A stretch of DNA of 28,138 bases, from assembly GCA_031546805.1 (NCBI GenBank), contig JAVBJW010000002.1, forward strand, positions 1 through 28,138, given 5' to 3'. Below, in pieces: positions 1 through 8,341 of the stretch. Each line of letters starts with the position of its first letter. The first letter of the stretch is position 1. Position numbers and translations under genes: made by a program. Source of the DNA: Mesenet sp031546805 (GTDB lineage Bacteria > Pseudomonadota > Alphaproteobacteria > Rickettsiales > Anaplasmataceae). The notes below the pieces were generated by a model. The model searched no databases. It was not told the DNA's origin and saw nothing but the letters and a program-made list of their open reading frames with translations.

Positions 1-237
1 GTCAATGAATTTAATTGGACTCCAGAAGAACGTTTAGCTTATGATCAAGCAACAAAATATACTGATGATTATCTCTCTAGTCTTGTAGAGAAATTTGATG
101 CAGGTAAAATTGAAGGGAAGATTGAAGGGAAGATTGAAGTAGCAAAGAAATCACTTAAGGCTGGAATATCTATAGATGTTATAGCTGATATAACTGGTCT
201 AACACTTGATGAAATTGCAAAGTTACAAAAAGATTAA
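1..237 (+). CDS. C-terminal part of a PD-(D/E)XK (Rpn/transposase-like) nuclease family protein
   Basis: An open frame enters from the left edge and ends at TAA 235-237, giving 78 residues. The start and any catalytic PD-(D/E)XK core lie outside the window. The visible tail begins VNEFNWTPEERLAYDQA, has a short repeat of the unit GKIE (DNA attgaaggga repeated near 111-135), and ends in a small helical stretch, ISIDVIADITGLTLDEIAKL. This charged EGKIEGK linker followed by a compact 'GL..EEI..L' helix is typical of the Rpn/PDDEXK nuclease-transposase proteins common in Wolbachia and other Rickettsiales. The family assignment is from memory of that tail pattern. It could equally be the intact end of a functional gene or part of a broken copy. 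It sits beside a decayed insertion sequence. Confidence 0.6.
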   Translation, partial: VNEFNWTPEERLAYDQATKYTDDYLSSLVEKFDAGKIEGKIEGKIEVAKKSLKAGISIDVIADITGLTLDEIAKLQKD

Positions 238-343
238 ACTGCTTTATACATTTCAGTAGCATAATATATTGGTGTAAGTTGCTCAAACTTTATAAATTCT
301 CTTCCTCCAAAACGCACACAACTGTAGCATGATCTGAAGCATT

Positions 344-1181
344 AGACTTCTTTCAAAATTGGTAAAAGACAAAAAATCAGTATAAAATCATATATTTAGA
401 ATGTATGAGATATGAACAAATAGAGAAACTGGGGGGAGAGAAATTTAGGATCTTAACGGGAGTAAAACAGATAACTTTCAATAGGATGGTAGAAATTTTA
501 GACATAGACGAAAAAAAGCAAAGTAAAAGCAAGCTTTGTATAGAAGAAAGGTTACTTATGGCATAAGAATATATGAGAGAACATATTTTCATATAATTAT
601 GGGTTGAGTGAAAGTACGACTTATAAAATAATAAGGTGGATATTTGGTAAAACATCCGGACTTTCAGGGCGAAAAGAGCTGTTAAAAAGCGACATGGAGT
701 ATGAAGTTTTGGTGATTGATAGTACAGAAACTTCGATAGACAGACCAAAAAAAGCAAAAACACTTTTATTCAGGAAAGAAGAAAAAACACACTCTAAAAA
801 CACAGATTATTACGGAAAAAGAAAGTAAAAAAATTATTTGCACATCTTTTTCGAACGGCAAAAGACATGATTTTCGTCTTTTCAAGGAATCAAAAGTTCA
901 CATATTGCCAAACATTAAAGTCCTAGCTGACGCTGGTTACATGGGAATGCAAAAAATTCACGCAAATGTTACATTGCCGTATAGAAAAACGAAAAAGAAT
1001 CCATTGAGCAGGGAACAAAAGAAAGAAAATCAGGAACTTATGAGCAAAAGAGTGGTGGTCGAAAATGTGATTTTAAAAGATTTAAGCAGATAAATATCGA
1101 AATCGACGAAAACGTTTTGGTTCAATTTGATCGTTGGAATTTACAATTTTGAGCTTCCTAAGTGAATTTTGAAAGAGGTCT
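344..1181 (+). mobile_element. Degraded IS5-family insertion sequence (ISWpi1-like)
   Basis: The element is bounded by inverted repeats: left agacttctttcaaaatt (344-360) and right aattttgaaagaggtct (1165-1181), matching at 16 of 17 positions. Between them lies a decayed IS5-type transposase. Two target duplications fit equally well: ATT (341-343 and 1182-1184) if the element starts with AGAC, or TA (343-344 and 1181-1182) if it starts one base further in. The resemblance to ISWpi1 of Wolbachia is from memory of its protein, not from a search. From 1182 to 1402 I see no gene, only AT-rich sequence leading to the next start codon. Confidence 0.8.
405..1165 (+). pseudogene. IS5-family transposase, broken by a stop codon and frameshifts
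   Basis: Reading starts at ATG 405 (MRYEQIEKLGGEKFRILTGV) and stops at TAA 564-566 just after the motif LCIEERLLMA. Homology continues in another frame from about 585 (YNYGLSESTTYKIIRWI) through LLKSDMEYEVLVIDSTET, which carries the first catalytic Asp of the DDE triad, and stops at 828. A third frame resumes near 822 (SKKIICTSFSNGKRHDFRLF), includes VLADAGYMG with the second Asp, and stops at 1091-1093. The family's usual ending, NLIVGIYNFELPK, is readable up to TGA 1163-1165. With at least one nonsense change, two or more frameshifts and scrambling before the C-terminus, the copy cannot make an intact transposase. It could be mobilised only by an active relative elsewhere. Confidence 0.85.
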
Positions 1182-1402
1182 ATTATACATGTATTTCATA
1201 TTATATATGATAAACTGCATGTTATTGTACTCTCTCATAACTACATTTATATAGCATACTTTGACAAGTTAATCACCTCAAAGGTAGAAGCTAGATCAGC
1301 TTATGGATAGTCTATTCTATGGATGAATAGTTTATTATTAACAAATTAGTATATTCTTAACAAAGATTTAATATAATTTAATAAATTAACTAATATAAAA
1401 CT

Positions 1403-2272
1403 ATGGCTACAGATCATTATACACGTCTTAAAATTAATAAAAAAGTGTTCGATAATCTTGATGAAAAAGGAAAAAAAGAGCTAATAGACAAGCAATTCGA
1501 AAAACTAAAACCTAAAAGATGGGTTGAGCTCATTCCTTTAAATAGGTTTAAATTGTTAGAAAGTGCAAGAGATATATTAAAAGACAGTGATTTAAGACAA
1601 AGCTATGACCATATATTAGAGAACAAATTTGCAAAGGTAAACATTCAGTATTCAGAACTAAAAAAAATTAGCGGCACATTAAAATTTATGAATAAAAGTG
1701 TAGCTAAAGATAAAACAGTAGACCATAACAATAATCAACCTCAGGAACAAAACAAGAATCTTCTTCCTAGCCCTCCTACAGTATCACCTGATGAGCTACA
1801 GAGAATAGAGAAAGACTTAGTAGTAATAAAAGAACAATTTGAAGGTATGCTAGAAAAAGCTCGAATTAATGTTGAAGGGTTGAATAATAAAGAGATAGCG
1901 AAGGAGATAAAAGGTAATGCTTTACTTGAACTTCAACACAAAACAATACAGGAGCTTGAAGAGAAGCTAAAGCTCAATAAAAAGGAACCAAATAGTTCAG
2001 TAGCAGATCATAATAACAGTCAATCTCAAAAAGAAACACCTCCTAAACCTCTTGAACATAATGGTTCCACTCAACCAACTAAAAAAAGTGTCCGTTTTGG
2101 TAGTATAAAGGAAATTGCATTTGATAGCAATGATGCTCCAGATAAAATAAATTCCTATAATAACACAAGCCAGCACGGAGTAGAACAACGAAAAGGTCGT
2201 GGAAATATAAATGATTGGCAAACAAGAACATCAGATCAAAAAAATAACCAAAGTAGCGAGAGAACAAAATAA
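1403..2272 (+). CDS. Protein with a J-like N-terminal domain lacking HPD, coiled coil and low-complexity tail
   Basis: This is a 289-residue soluble protein. Residues 1-73 follow the J-domain pattern (DHYTRLKINKKVFDNL..., then FKLLESARDILKDSDLRQSYDHIL), which ends like the classic 'AYEVLSD..RR.YD' helix. The HPD tripeptide needed to stimulate Hsp70 is absent: the loop between helices reads FEKLKPKRWVEL (about 33-43). Residues 130-190 are rich in Lys, Glu and Leu and probably form a coiled coil. The rest is polar, with two DHNN(N/S)QxQ-type segments (about 102 and 200). There is no signal peptide or membrane helix. ATG 1403 opens the frame with no clear ribosome binding site. If the J fold is real, the protein probably acts as a scaffold or as a decoy of J proteins rather than a standard cochaperone. 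Function is not established. Confidence 0.7.
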   Translation: MATDHYTRLKINKKVFDNLDEKGKKELIDKQFEKLKPKRWVELIPLNRFKLLESARDILKDSDLRQSYDHILENKFAKVNIQYSELKKISGTLKFMNKSVAKDKTVDHNNNQPQEQNKNLLPSPPTVSPDELQRIEKDLVVIKEQFEGMLEKARINVEGLNNKEIAKEIKGNALLELQHKTIQELEEKLKLNKKEPNSSVADHNNSQSQKETPPKPLEHNGSTQPTKKSVRFGSIKEIAFDSNDAPDKINSYNNTSQHGVEQRKGRGNINDWQTRTSDQKNNQSSERTK

Positions 2273-2273
2273 A

Positions 2274-2296
2274 ACAACTTGCCATTAAAAAGTTGT
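2274..2296 (+). terminator. Possible weak terminator after the J-like gene
   Basis: A seven-base stem acaactt/aagttgt encloses a nine-base loop and is followed by aattta rather than a true T-run. It begins immediately after the stop codon at 2270-2272. This is a weak candidate. Confidence 0.3.
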
Positions 2297-2303
2297 AATT
2301 TAA

Positions 2304-2337
2304 TTGACAATAATTTATCTACTAATCAAAATATAAT
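2304..2337 (+). promoter_or_regulatory. Possible nrdB promoter elements
   Basis: A consensus TTGACA (2304-2309) and a consensus TATAAT (2332-2337) lie just before nrdB, and the TATAAT is about 21 bases from ATG 2359. The spacing between them is 22 bases, longer than the usual 16-18, so they may not work as a pair. The TATAAT box is the more convincing element. Confidence 0.35.
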
Positions 2338-2358
2338 CTTTAATTGTATTGTGTAGAT

Positions 2359-3336
2359 ATGACGTTACTTGATGCAAAACCAATATATAAGCCTTTTAAT
2401 TACCCTTGGGCTTATGAAGCATGGCTTCAGCAACAGAGAATACATTGGCTGCCAGAAGAAGTGCCTCTTGCTGATGATGTACAAGATTGGAAAAATAAGC
2501 TTTCAAAAGCAGAAAAAAATCTACTTACTCAAATTTTTAGATTTTTTACGCAGGCAGATATAGAAGTCAATAACTGCTACATGAAACATTACGCCAATAT
2601 ATTTAAGCCAACAGAAATATGTATGATGCTGGCTAGTTTCTCTAATACAGAAACTATACATATAGCAGCGTATTCTTATCTTCTTGACACTATTGGCATG
2701 CCAGAGACTGAGTATAAGGCGTTTTTAGAATATGATGAAATGAGAAAAAAATATGAGTACATGCTGGAATTTGAAGAAAGTCAAAAAGGTAACAAAAAAC
2801 ATGTAGCCAAAACTCTGGCTGTATTTGGTGCTTTTACCGAAGGGTTGCAGTTATTTGCATCATTTGCAATACTTCTTAATTTTCAGCGCTTTAATAAAAT
2901 GAAAGGCATGGGACAAATAATTGCCTGGTCAGTACGTGACGAGACCCTGCATACTGATTCAATAATTATGTTATTTAATACATTCATTCGAGAAAATAAT
3001 GAAATATGGGATGATGAATTTAAAGAGGAGCTATATTCTGCTTGCCGTGCTATTGTTGGGCTTGAAGATGAATTTATAAAATTAGCTTTTAATCAAGGTG
3101 ATGTTGAAGGGTTATCTCAAGATAAAGTTATGCAATATATAAGATATATAGCAGATAGACGCCTACTCCAACTTGGGCTCGAAACAATATATGATATAGT
3201 CGATAATCCTTTGCCGTGGCTGGATGGGATATTGAATGGTGTAGAGTACGCTAATTTTTTTGAAACTAAAGCTACAGAATATAGTCGCGCATCAACAGAA
3301 GGAACATGGGAAGAAGCATTTGCAGATGAAAAATAA
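2359..3336 (+). CDS. nrdB: Ribonucleoside-diphosphate reductase, beta (small) subunit
   Basis: This is the R2 subunit of class I ribonucleotide reductase. It generates the tyrosyl radical that lets the alpha subunit reduce ribonucleotides to deoxyribonucleotides in the cytoplasm. With start ATG 2359 (MTLLDAKPIYKPFNYPW) the protein has 325 residues, normal for the family. An upstream in-frame TTG at 2344 would add only five residues and is less likely. The dinuclear metal ligands can be read as Asp67 (FTQADIE), Glu98 and His101 (NTETIH), Glu161 (FTEGLQ), and Glu195 and His198 (DETLH). The radical Tyr105 is present, so this is a tyrosyl-radical type. The residue positions match class Ib NrdF numbering as I remember it, so nrdF is an alternative symbol. 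The partner alpha subunit is not in this window. Confidence 0.95.
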   Translation: MTLLDAKPIYKPFNYPWAYEAWLQQQRIHWLPEEVPLADDVQDWKNKLSKAEKNLLTQIFRFFTQADIEVNNCYMKHYANIFKPTEICMMLASFSNTETIHIAAYSYLLDTIGMPETEYKAFLEYDEMRKKYEYMLEFEESQKGNKKHVAKTLAVFGAFTEGLQLFASFAILLNFQRFNKMKGMGQIIAWSVRDETLHTDSIIMLFNTFIRENNEIWDDEFKEELYSACRAIVGLEDEFIKLAFNQGDVEGLSQDKVMQYIRYIADRRLLQLGLETIYDIVDNPLPWLDGILNGVEYANFFETKATEYSRASTEGTWEEAFADEK

Positions 3337-3411
3337 CTGTAAAGCAGATATTTATTGCTTCATTTAGTGATATTATTTAAACTTATTTAAGTAACATTAT
3401 CTTCCGACGTA

Positions 3412-3747
3412 ATGAGTATAAGTATAGAAGAGTTAACAGGAATCGTAAAAGATACACTAAATCAAAATAAAGGTGATGATATAGTCGTTTTTGATGTAGG
3501 TGATAGGGCTGCTATTGCAAAATATATGATAATTGCCTCTAGTGAATCAAGTCGTCATGTTAAGGCTCTAGCAGAATATGTGGTTAAAAGTCTTAAGCAA
3601 TATGGTAAAATAAACGTTGAAGGGATGCAAGAAGGTAATTGGGTAGTAGTTGGTTTTCACGATATAATGATTCATATCTTTAGATCAGATGTAAGAGAAT
3701 ATTATCAAATAGATCAATTGTGGAATAATGAAAAATCCATTAATTAG
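3412..3747 (+). CDS. rsfS: Ribosomal silencing factor RsfS (Iojap/YbeB family)
   Basis: This is a 111-residue protein of the usual RsfS size. The family binds uL14 on the large ribosomal subunit and blocks subunit joining, which lowers translation when nutrients are short. Typical features are the early DDIVVFDVGDRAAIAKYMIIASSESSRHVKALAEYV region and the C-terminal EGMQEGNWVVVGFHDIMIHIF...REYYQIDQLW, equivalent to the family's 'G..W.L.D.gd.ivHvf....R.yY.LE.LW'. It starts at ATG 3412. The tyrS start follows the stop by only six bases, so the two are probably cotranscribed. No regulatory signal was seen in the 75-base gap after nrdB. Confidence 0.95.
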   Translation: MSISIEELTGIVKDTLNQNKGDDIVVFDVGDRAAIAKYMIIASSESSRHVKALAEYVVKSLKQYGKINVEGMQEGNWVVVGFHDIMIHIFRSDVREYYQIDQLWNNEKSIN

Positions 3748-3753
3748 TATATT

Positions 3754-4989
3754 ATGCAATTAAAATCTGAGTTTTTAAGTTTTATTAATTCTAGAGGATA
3801 TTTTTATCAATGCACTAATCTTGAAGGATTAGACAAGTTGATGTCCAATTCTAGTGTTACAACTTATATTGGTTTTGATTGTACAGCACCAAGCCTTCAT
3901 ATTGGTAGTTTAGTACAAATCATGATGCTCAGACATCTACAAAAATTTGGTCATAAACCAATAGTTTTACTAGGTGGTTGCACAACAAGAATTGGCGATC
4001 CAACTGGTAAAGACAAGGCACGAGTAATTCTGAATGAAGATGAAATTAAAAGCAATACAGATGGTATTAAAACAACACTTGAGAGATTTATATCTTCAGC
4101 AGATGTTACTGTGGTTGATAATTCAAGCTGGTTAAGTGATTTAAAATATATAGATTTTTTGCGTGATATAGGTAGGCACTTTTCTATAAACAGAATGCTG
4201 AATTTTGAAAGCGTTAAAACCCGTTTAGAGAGGGAGCAAAGCTTAAGTTTCTTAGAATTTAATTACATGCTACTACAAGCTTATGATTTTGTTGAATTAA
4301 ATGAAAATTATGGCTGCCGTTTACAGATTGGTGGTTCAGATCAATGGGGGAATATAGTAAATGGTGTTGAACTAGCAAGCAAATTAAACTTACCTGAGCT
4401 TTTTGGCTTAACTACACCCCTAATATTAACAACTACAGGAAAAAAAATGGGGAAAACTGCAGAAGGTAAAACTATATGGCTTGACCTCAAAATGTGTAGT
4501 CCATATGATTATTGGCAATACTTTCGTAACGTAGAAGATAGTGATTTAAGTCGTTTTTTACTGCTATTTACAGAACTACCACTTAGAGAAATAGAAAAAT
4601 TAGAATCTCTAGGAGGTCAAGAAATCAATGAAGCAAAAAAGATTCTAGCAACAGAAGCAACAAAAATATGTCATGGAGAAGATGCTGCAAAAAGTGCAGA
4701 AAGTGCTGCAGTTGCAAATTTTGAAAATGAAGATAGCTCCCTATTACCAAATTTTTCCATTGAAAAACAAAAAATGGCAAGTATATCGATAATAGAACTA
4801 TTACGTATTACTGGCCTTGCAGAATCAAATGGAGCTGCAAAACGCTTAATTAGTGGTGGAGGGTGCAGGGTAAATGATAAGATTGTAGATGATCAAAATC
4901 ACTTAATTAAACTAAGTGATTTTAATGCAAATGAATTTATCAAATTATCTGCCGGTAAAAAACGTCACATCAAGGTGACATTGTTGTAA
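3754..4989 (+). CDS. tyrS: Tyrosine--tRNA ligase
   Basis: This class I aminoacyl-tRNA synthetase charges tRNA-Tyr with tyrosine and has 411 residues, a normal length. The nucleotide-binding HIGH signature is HIGS at 49-52 (SLHIGSLVQ), and the KMSKS loop is KMGKT at 231-235, a variant usual for TyrRS. Tyrosine-pocket sequences such as YIGFDCTAPSLH, LLQAYDF and QIGGSDQWGNI are intact. An S4 RNA-binding domain occupies roughly 345-405 (ITGLAESNGAAKRLISGGGCRVNDKIV). ATG 3754 lies six bases after the rsfS stop, which supports a two-gene operon. Confidence 0.97.
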   Translation: MQLKSEFLSFINSRGYFYQCTNLEGLDKLMSNSSVTTYIGFDCTAPSLHIGSLVQIMMLRHLQKFGHKPIVLLGGCTTRIGDPTGKDKARVILNEDEIKSNTDGIKTTLERFISSADVTVVDNSSWLSDLKYIDFLRDIGRHFSINRMLNFESVKTRLEREQSLSFLEFNYMLLQAYDFVELNENYGCRLQIGGSDQWGNIVNGVELASKLNLPELFGLTTPLILTTTGKKMGKTAEGKTIWLDLKMCSPYDYWQYFRNVEDSDLSRFLLLFTELPLREIEKLESLGGQEINEAKKILATEATKICHGEDAAKSAESAAVANFENEDSSLLPNFSIEKQKMASISIIELLRITGLAESNGAAKRLISGGGCRVNDKIVDDQNHLIKLSDFNANEFIKLSAGKKRHIKVTLL

Positions 4990-5017
4990 ACTTTCTGTAG
5001 TTTAGGGGCTAGATCCA

Positions 5018-5041
5018 GTAGAGATAAAAATTCTACTTTAG
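5018..5041 (+). terminator. Possible weak terminator after tyrS
   Basis: A five-base stem gtaga/tctac (5018-5022 and 5032-5036) with a nine-base loop is followed by ttta. It lies about 30 bases after the tyrS stop. The short stem and short T-run make it a weak call. Confidence 0.25.
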
Positions 5042-5123
5042 CATGTGATGGAAGCATAAATAATTCTATTGTATTATTCCAGTTCAAGCTTTAAAATAGT
5101 TTATATTTTTACTTAAAATTCAC

Positions 5124-6317
5124 ATGAATTTTATTGTTAATGCCTACAATAGGTCTCCTGTATCTATGGTGAGGGGAGAGGGTGTTTTCCTCTTTGACCA
5201 GGACGGTAAACGTTATTTAGATTTCACTGCAGGTATTGCTACAGTTTCTTTGGGGCATTCACATCCTTATATTGTAGAAAAACTACAGGAACAATTGCAT
5301 ACATTATGGCATTGCTCCAACCTTTTCTCGATACCAGAGCAACAAAGACTAGCTGAGCGTCTCACCGGATTTACTTTTTCTGATAAAGTGTTTTTTTGTT
5401 CTAGTGGCCTTGAAGCAACAGAAGCAGCTATAAAATTTATTCGTCGCTATTTTTACACTATTAATACTAACAGAAAAAAACGTTATCGTATAATAACCTT
5501 AGAAGGTGGTTTTCATGGTCGTAGTATTGCTGCGATTTCAGCAGGAGGAAATAAAAAGTCAAGAGAAGGCTTTGCTCCTCTACTTTCTGGGTTTGACAAA
5601 GTACCAAGAAACGATATAGCAGCATTAAAAAGAGTGATAAGTGATGAAACTGCCGCAGTATTTTTAGAACCTATACAAAGTGAAGGTGGAGTATACCCTC
5701 TAGACACTGCATATCTGCAAGAAATCAAAGAATTAACTAAATCTATGGGAATTATTTTATGTTTTGATGAAGTACAATCTGGTTACATGAGAACTGGTGA
5801 GTTGTTTTATTATCAACAAATTGGAGTTGAGCCTGATATTTTAACTTGTGCTAAAGCTATGGGTAATGGATTTCCTTTAGCTGCATGCTTAGTGAAAGAT
5901 TATATTGCAGATACTATCTCACCTGGTTCTCACGGTTCTACTTATGGGGGAAACCCACTTGCTATGGTAGTTGGTAATGCGGTATTAGACTTAATGTTGG
6001 AAAATGATTTCAATACACATGTTTACAAAATTAGCAAATACTTAAAAGATAAATTATTGTCTTTAGAATTTCCAGATTTTATTAAAGATGTAAGAGGCAT
6101 AGGGTGCCTTCTCGGAATAGAGGTCAGTAACATTTCAGCAAGTAAGATAGTAGAAAAATGCCTACAAAAAGGGTTACTTCTAACTAAAGTTTTAGATGAT
6201 AAAGTAATTAGAATTACTCCATCACTTATTATTCATGAAGAACATATTGATACAGCACTTGATATTCTTCATGATTCATTTTTAAATGCTCAAAAAGAGC
6301 TAAAGTTACTTAATTAA
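5124..6317 (+). CDS. argD: Acetylornithine/succinyldiaminopimelate aminotransferase (class III PLP)
   Basis: This 397-residue fold-type I, class III PLP aminotransferase interconverts the semialdehyde and amino forms of N-acetylornithine, and often of N-succinyl-diaminopimelate. Visible signatures are the N-terminal YLDFTAGIATVSLGHSHP, the cofactor pocket SSGLEATEAAIKF (93-105), GGFHGRSIAAIS, the ring-N Asp215 in CFDEVQSGYMRTG, and the Schiff-base Lys244 in DILTCAKAMGNGFPLAA. The G-S-H-G-S-TYGGNPLA segment is also intact. Wolbachia is generally described as lacking a full arginine pathway, so a role in diaminopimelate synthesis for lipid II precursors is the likelier job, but this is inference. 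ATG 5124 gives the standard N-terminus. A long hairpin overlaps its stop codon. Confidence 0.92.
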   Translation: MNFIVNAYNRSPVSMVRGEGVFLFDQDGKRYLDFTAGIATVSLGHSHPYIVEKLQEQLHTLWHCSNLFSIPEQQRLAERLTGFTFSDKVFFCSSGLEATEAAIKFIRRYFYTINTNRKKRYRIITLEGGFHGRSIAAISAGGNKKSREGFAPLLSGFDKVPRNDIAALKRVISDETAAVFLEPIQSEGGVYPLDTAYLQEIKELTKSMGIILCFDEVQSGYMRTGELFYYQQIGVEPDILTCAKAMGNGFPLAACLVKDYIADTISPGSHGSTYGGNPLAMVVGNAVLDLMLENDFNTHVYKISKYLKDKLLSLEFPDFIKDVRGIGCLLGIEVSNISASKIVEKCLQKGLLLTKVLDDKVIRITPSLIIHEEHIDTALDILHDSFLNAQKELKLLN

Positions 6318-6333
6318 ATAACTTAAAGCTCTT
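6295..6333. terminator. Strong hairpin overlapping the argD stop, between convergent genes
   Basis: The arms AAGAGCT-A-AAGTTA and TAACTT-A-AAGCTCTT pair over about 13 bases, with one mismatch or bulge, around a ten-base AT loop (cttaattaaa). The argD stop codon (6315-6317) lies in the loop. T-rich sequence follows on the plus strand (cttctttgtgatttatc). Its place between argD and the oppositely oriented membrane gene suggests a bidirectional terminator. Confidence 0.6.
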
Positions 6334-6350
6334 CTTTGTGATTTATCTTT

Positions 6351-6914
6351 TTATACTTCATGAATCTCATTTACTTGAGCTTGATTAGTACATTCACTCA
6401 GTGCAGCACAAGGTGAAATGTTATTAAGCTTTTTATCATTCATTTCATAACGTAAAAGTTGTGATACAATAGCAACTGCAACCATAGCAATAGCAGCAGT
6501 TAACAATCCTAGCATAATTTTATTTTGCTTAAAGATATCAGCAAAATCTTGACCTTGTTGAAATTTTGCAACCATTGCATAAACAAATACACTAGCAGCT
6601 CCTAAAGCAGTTCCAAAAACACTCAAACCATAAGTTGCATTTGGAATATTCGTTACATTCCTATTTTTATCTACCTTTATTTCATCTTTTTTTACAGCAT
6701 ATGCAATAGCTGATAAAACTACCAGACCAATCAAAACACAAGTCATAATAGCATAAGCTTGTGCAAGCTTATCTCCACCCTTGAACATTTCAGTGAAGCC
6801 TAAACCTTTAACAAGTTGGCTATAATATACAGTTAAAGCAAGCGCACCAACAAATAATGCTGAGCTTAAAGGCAGACCATACTTTCCTAATTTCTTTCCG
6901 ATTTCATAATCCAT
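6351..6914 (-). CDS. Four-helix membrane protein, function unknown
   Basis: This is a 187-residue protein with four clear hydrophobic segments: about 14-36 (LPLSSALFVGALALTVYYSQL), 51-73 (AYAIMTCVLIGLVVLSAIAYAV), 93-115 (TYGLSVFGTALGAASVFVYAM) and 132-155 (IMLGLLTAAIAMVAVAIVSQLL). Charged loops (KKDEIKVDKNRN) separate helix pairs 1-2 and 3-4, which suggests an internal two-by-two symmetry. The C-terminal tail (NDKKLNN...EIHEV) is polar. The start ATG (6912-6914) is preceded by gaggg at normal distance, a good ribosome binding site. I recognise no family. Small multi-helix proteins of this type recur in Wolbachia and are annotated as hypothetical. It is divergent from pstA and convergent with argD. 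Confidence 0.75.
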   Translation of the reverse strand: MDYEIGKKLGKYGLPLSSALFVGALALTVYYSQLVKGLGFTEMFKGGDKLAQAYAIMTCVLIGLVVLSAIAYAVKKDEIKVDKNRNVTNIPNATYGLSVFGTALGAASVFVYAMVAKFQQGQDFADIFKQNKIMLGLLTAAIAMVAVAIVSQLLRYEMNDKKLNNISPCAALSECTNQAQVNEIHEV

Positions 6915-7063
6915 CTGATATCCCTCAATAAATTAATAATTTACTAATTGTAATACACTAATTACGCTCGAAAGCAATAATTATTTTACCAATCAAATTA
7001 AGATAATTTAAAATCATAGAAAAACTCAAATAAAATACAGTTTTCTTATGTAATATTACAAGC

Positions 7064-7069
7064 TATAAT
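7064..7069 (+). promoter_or_regulatory. Possible -10 box for pstA
   Basis: A consensus TATAAT lies 14 bases before ATG 7084, with no convincing -35 at 16-18 bases upstream. If it is used, the transcript would begin almost at the first ATG. That would favour either a very short leader or the second in-frame ATG at 7099 as the true start. Confidence 0.35.
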
Positions 7070-7083
7070 TTAACCAGTTAAAG

Positions 7084-8340
7084 ATGGTTTGTGTTAGAAT
7101 GAGGAAAAAGCTTGTTAAATTATTAAAATCTAGGCGTGTGCATGCTAGGATTAAGCGTAAAAACCGTAAGGATAAGCTACTACATTTTGGTTCTCTAACT
7201 ATATTAGTTGTATCGCTTAGCTTTCTTATATGTATTCTATTTAGTATTTTAATTAATGGTTATAATGCTTTAACAGTAACGAAAGTTTTATTGCCAATTG
7301 ACGTAAACAATGAACTATTTTTAATTAGTGATCCAATTAAACTACGTGCAGAATGTACGAATTTAATCAATCGTTCTTTACAAAAAGTATTACAAAACAC
7401 TCTATTCGATACAAAAAAAGAGATTTTAAATTATAGCGCACATACAGAATTAGCTCGTTTTTTAAAACAGAAAATTAAAGTTGGTGAGCACAATATCTGG
7501 TTTACCGCTTCAAGTGTCATAAATACAATGAACAAGAGGCAATATGTAGATAGTGAATACGATAAACTCTTTAACAGGTTAAAAGAAGAAAAAAGAATAG
7601 GTAAGTTTTTTAATAAGTCTTTATTCTTAAAATCTGATTCACAAGAACCTGAAAGTGCTGGAATTTTAGGATCTTTTTTAGGGTCTTTACTGACAGTAAC
7701 AATATGCTTATTACTTGCGGTACCTATAGGAGTTATGGCAGGTATAGGTATAAATGAGTTTATGCCTAAAAATAGTATTTTTACTAACATTATTGAAATA
7801 AGCATTAACAATCTTGCAGCTGTTCCTGCAATAATATTTGGTATTTTAGGATTAACAATATACTTAAACATATTTGGCTTACCACGGTCCTCTCCACTCG
7901 TTGGTGGGATGACGCTTTCTTTGATGATGCTACCTAATTTAGTAATCGCCACAAAACATGCTTTTACTGGTGTACCTGTTACAATAAAAGATGCAGCTTT
8001 TGCTCTTGGTGCATCACATATGCAGGTAATCTTACATCACTGTCTACCAATTGCCCTGCCAAGGATCGTCCAGGCTGCTATACTTGCAGTAGCAAGAATT
8101 TTGGGCGAGTCATCACCTTTACTTATGATTGGTATGGTAGCATTTATTGCTGATACTCCTAAAAGCTTTTTTGATCCATCAACTGTTTTGCCTGTACAAA
8201 TATACATATGGTCGAGCAATCCGGAAGCAGGATTTACAGAGCTTGCAGCTATTGCAATAGTTGCATTACTTTTTATACTACTTGTATTGAATTTAATTGC
8301 AAATTCTCTAAAAAAGAAATTTGATTTTTTTTCCTTTTAG
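7084..8340 (+). CDS. pstA: Phosphate ABC transporter permease PstA
   Basis: This is the inner-membrane permease of the high-affinity phosphate importer (PstSCAB), with 418 residues. One membrane helix near 36-60 is followed by a long charged extracytoplasmic segment (about 75-195), then the BPD_transp_1 core with five hydrophobic segments from about 200 to 412. The cytoplasmic EAA loop, which contacts the ATPase PstB, reads TIKDAAFALGASHMQVILHHCLPIALPRI in two parts. NNLAAVPAIIFGILGL and LPVQIYIWSSNPEAGF are typical of PstA. The N-terminus is unusually basic (KKLVKLLKSRRVHARIKRKNRK), consistent with a cytoplasmic start. ATG 7099 is an alternative start five codons in. No other pst gene is in the window. 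purQ follows the stop by one base. Confidence 0.92.
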   Translation: MVCVRMRKKLVKLLKSRRVHARIKRKNRKDKLLHFGSLTILVVSLSFLICILFSILINGYNALTVTKVLLPIDVNNELFLISDPIKLRAECTNLINRSLQKVLQNTLFDTKKEILNYSAHTELARFLKQKIKVGEHNIWFTASSVINTMNKRQYVDSEYDKLFNRLKEEKRIGKFFNKSLFLKSDSQEPESAGILGSFLGSLLTVTICLLLAVPIGVMAGIGINEFMPKNSIFTNIIEISINNLAAVPAIIFGILGLTIYLNIFGLPRSSPLVGGMTLSLMMLPNLVIATKHAFTGVPVTIKDAAFALGASHMQVILHHCLPIALPRIVQAAILAVARILGESSPLLMIGMVAFIADTPKSFFDPSTVLPVQIYIWSSNPEAGFTELAAIAIVALLFILLVLNLIANSLKKKFDFFSF

Positions 8341-8341
8341 T

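Noticed and set aside
290..343. Minus-strand reading ASDHATVVCVLE next to the IS, similar to the SDHAPV end of exonuclease III
   Set aside because: The rest of the fragment and its continuation beyond the IS (1185-1270) show no other match to that family, and it is too short to support a call.
377..763. Minus-strand open frame of 128 codons across the IS
   Set aside because: It is the reverse of the broken transposase. It is rich in Ser, Leu and Phe, as expected from AT-rich antisense reading, and matches no family.
7431..7952. Minus-strand open frame of 173 codons inside pstA
   Set aside because: It lies fully inside a well-supported gene on the other strand and shows no family motif; it looks like a shadow frame.
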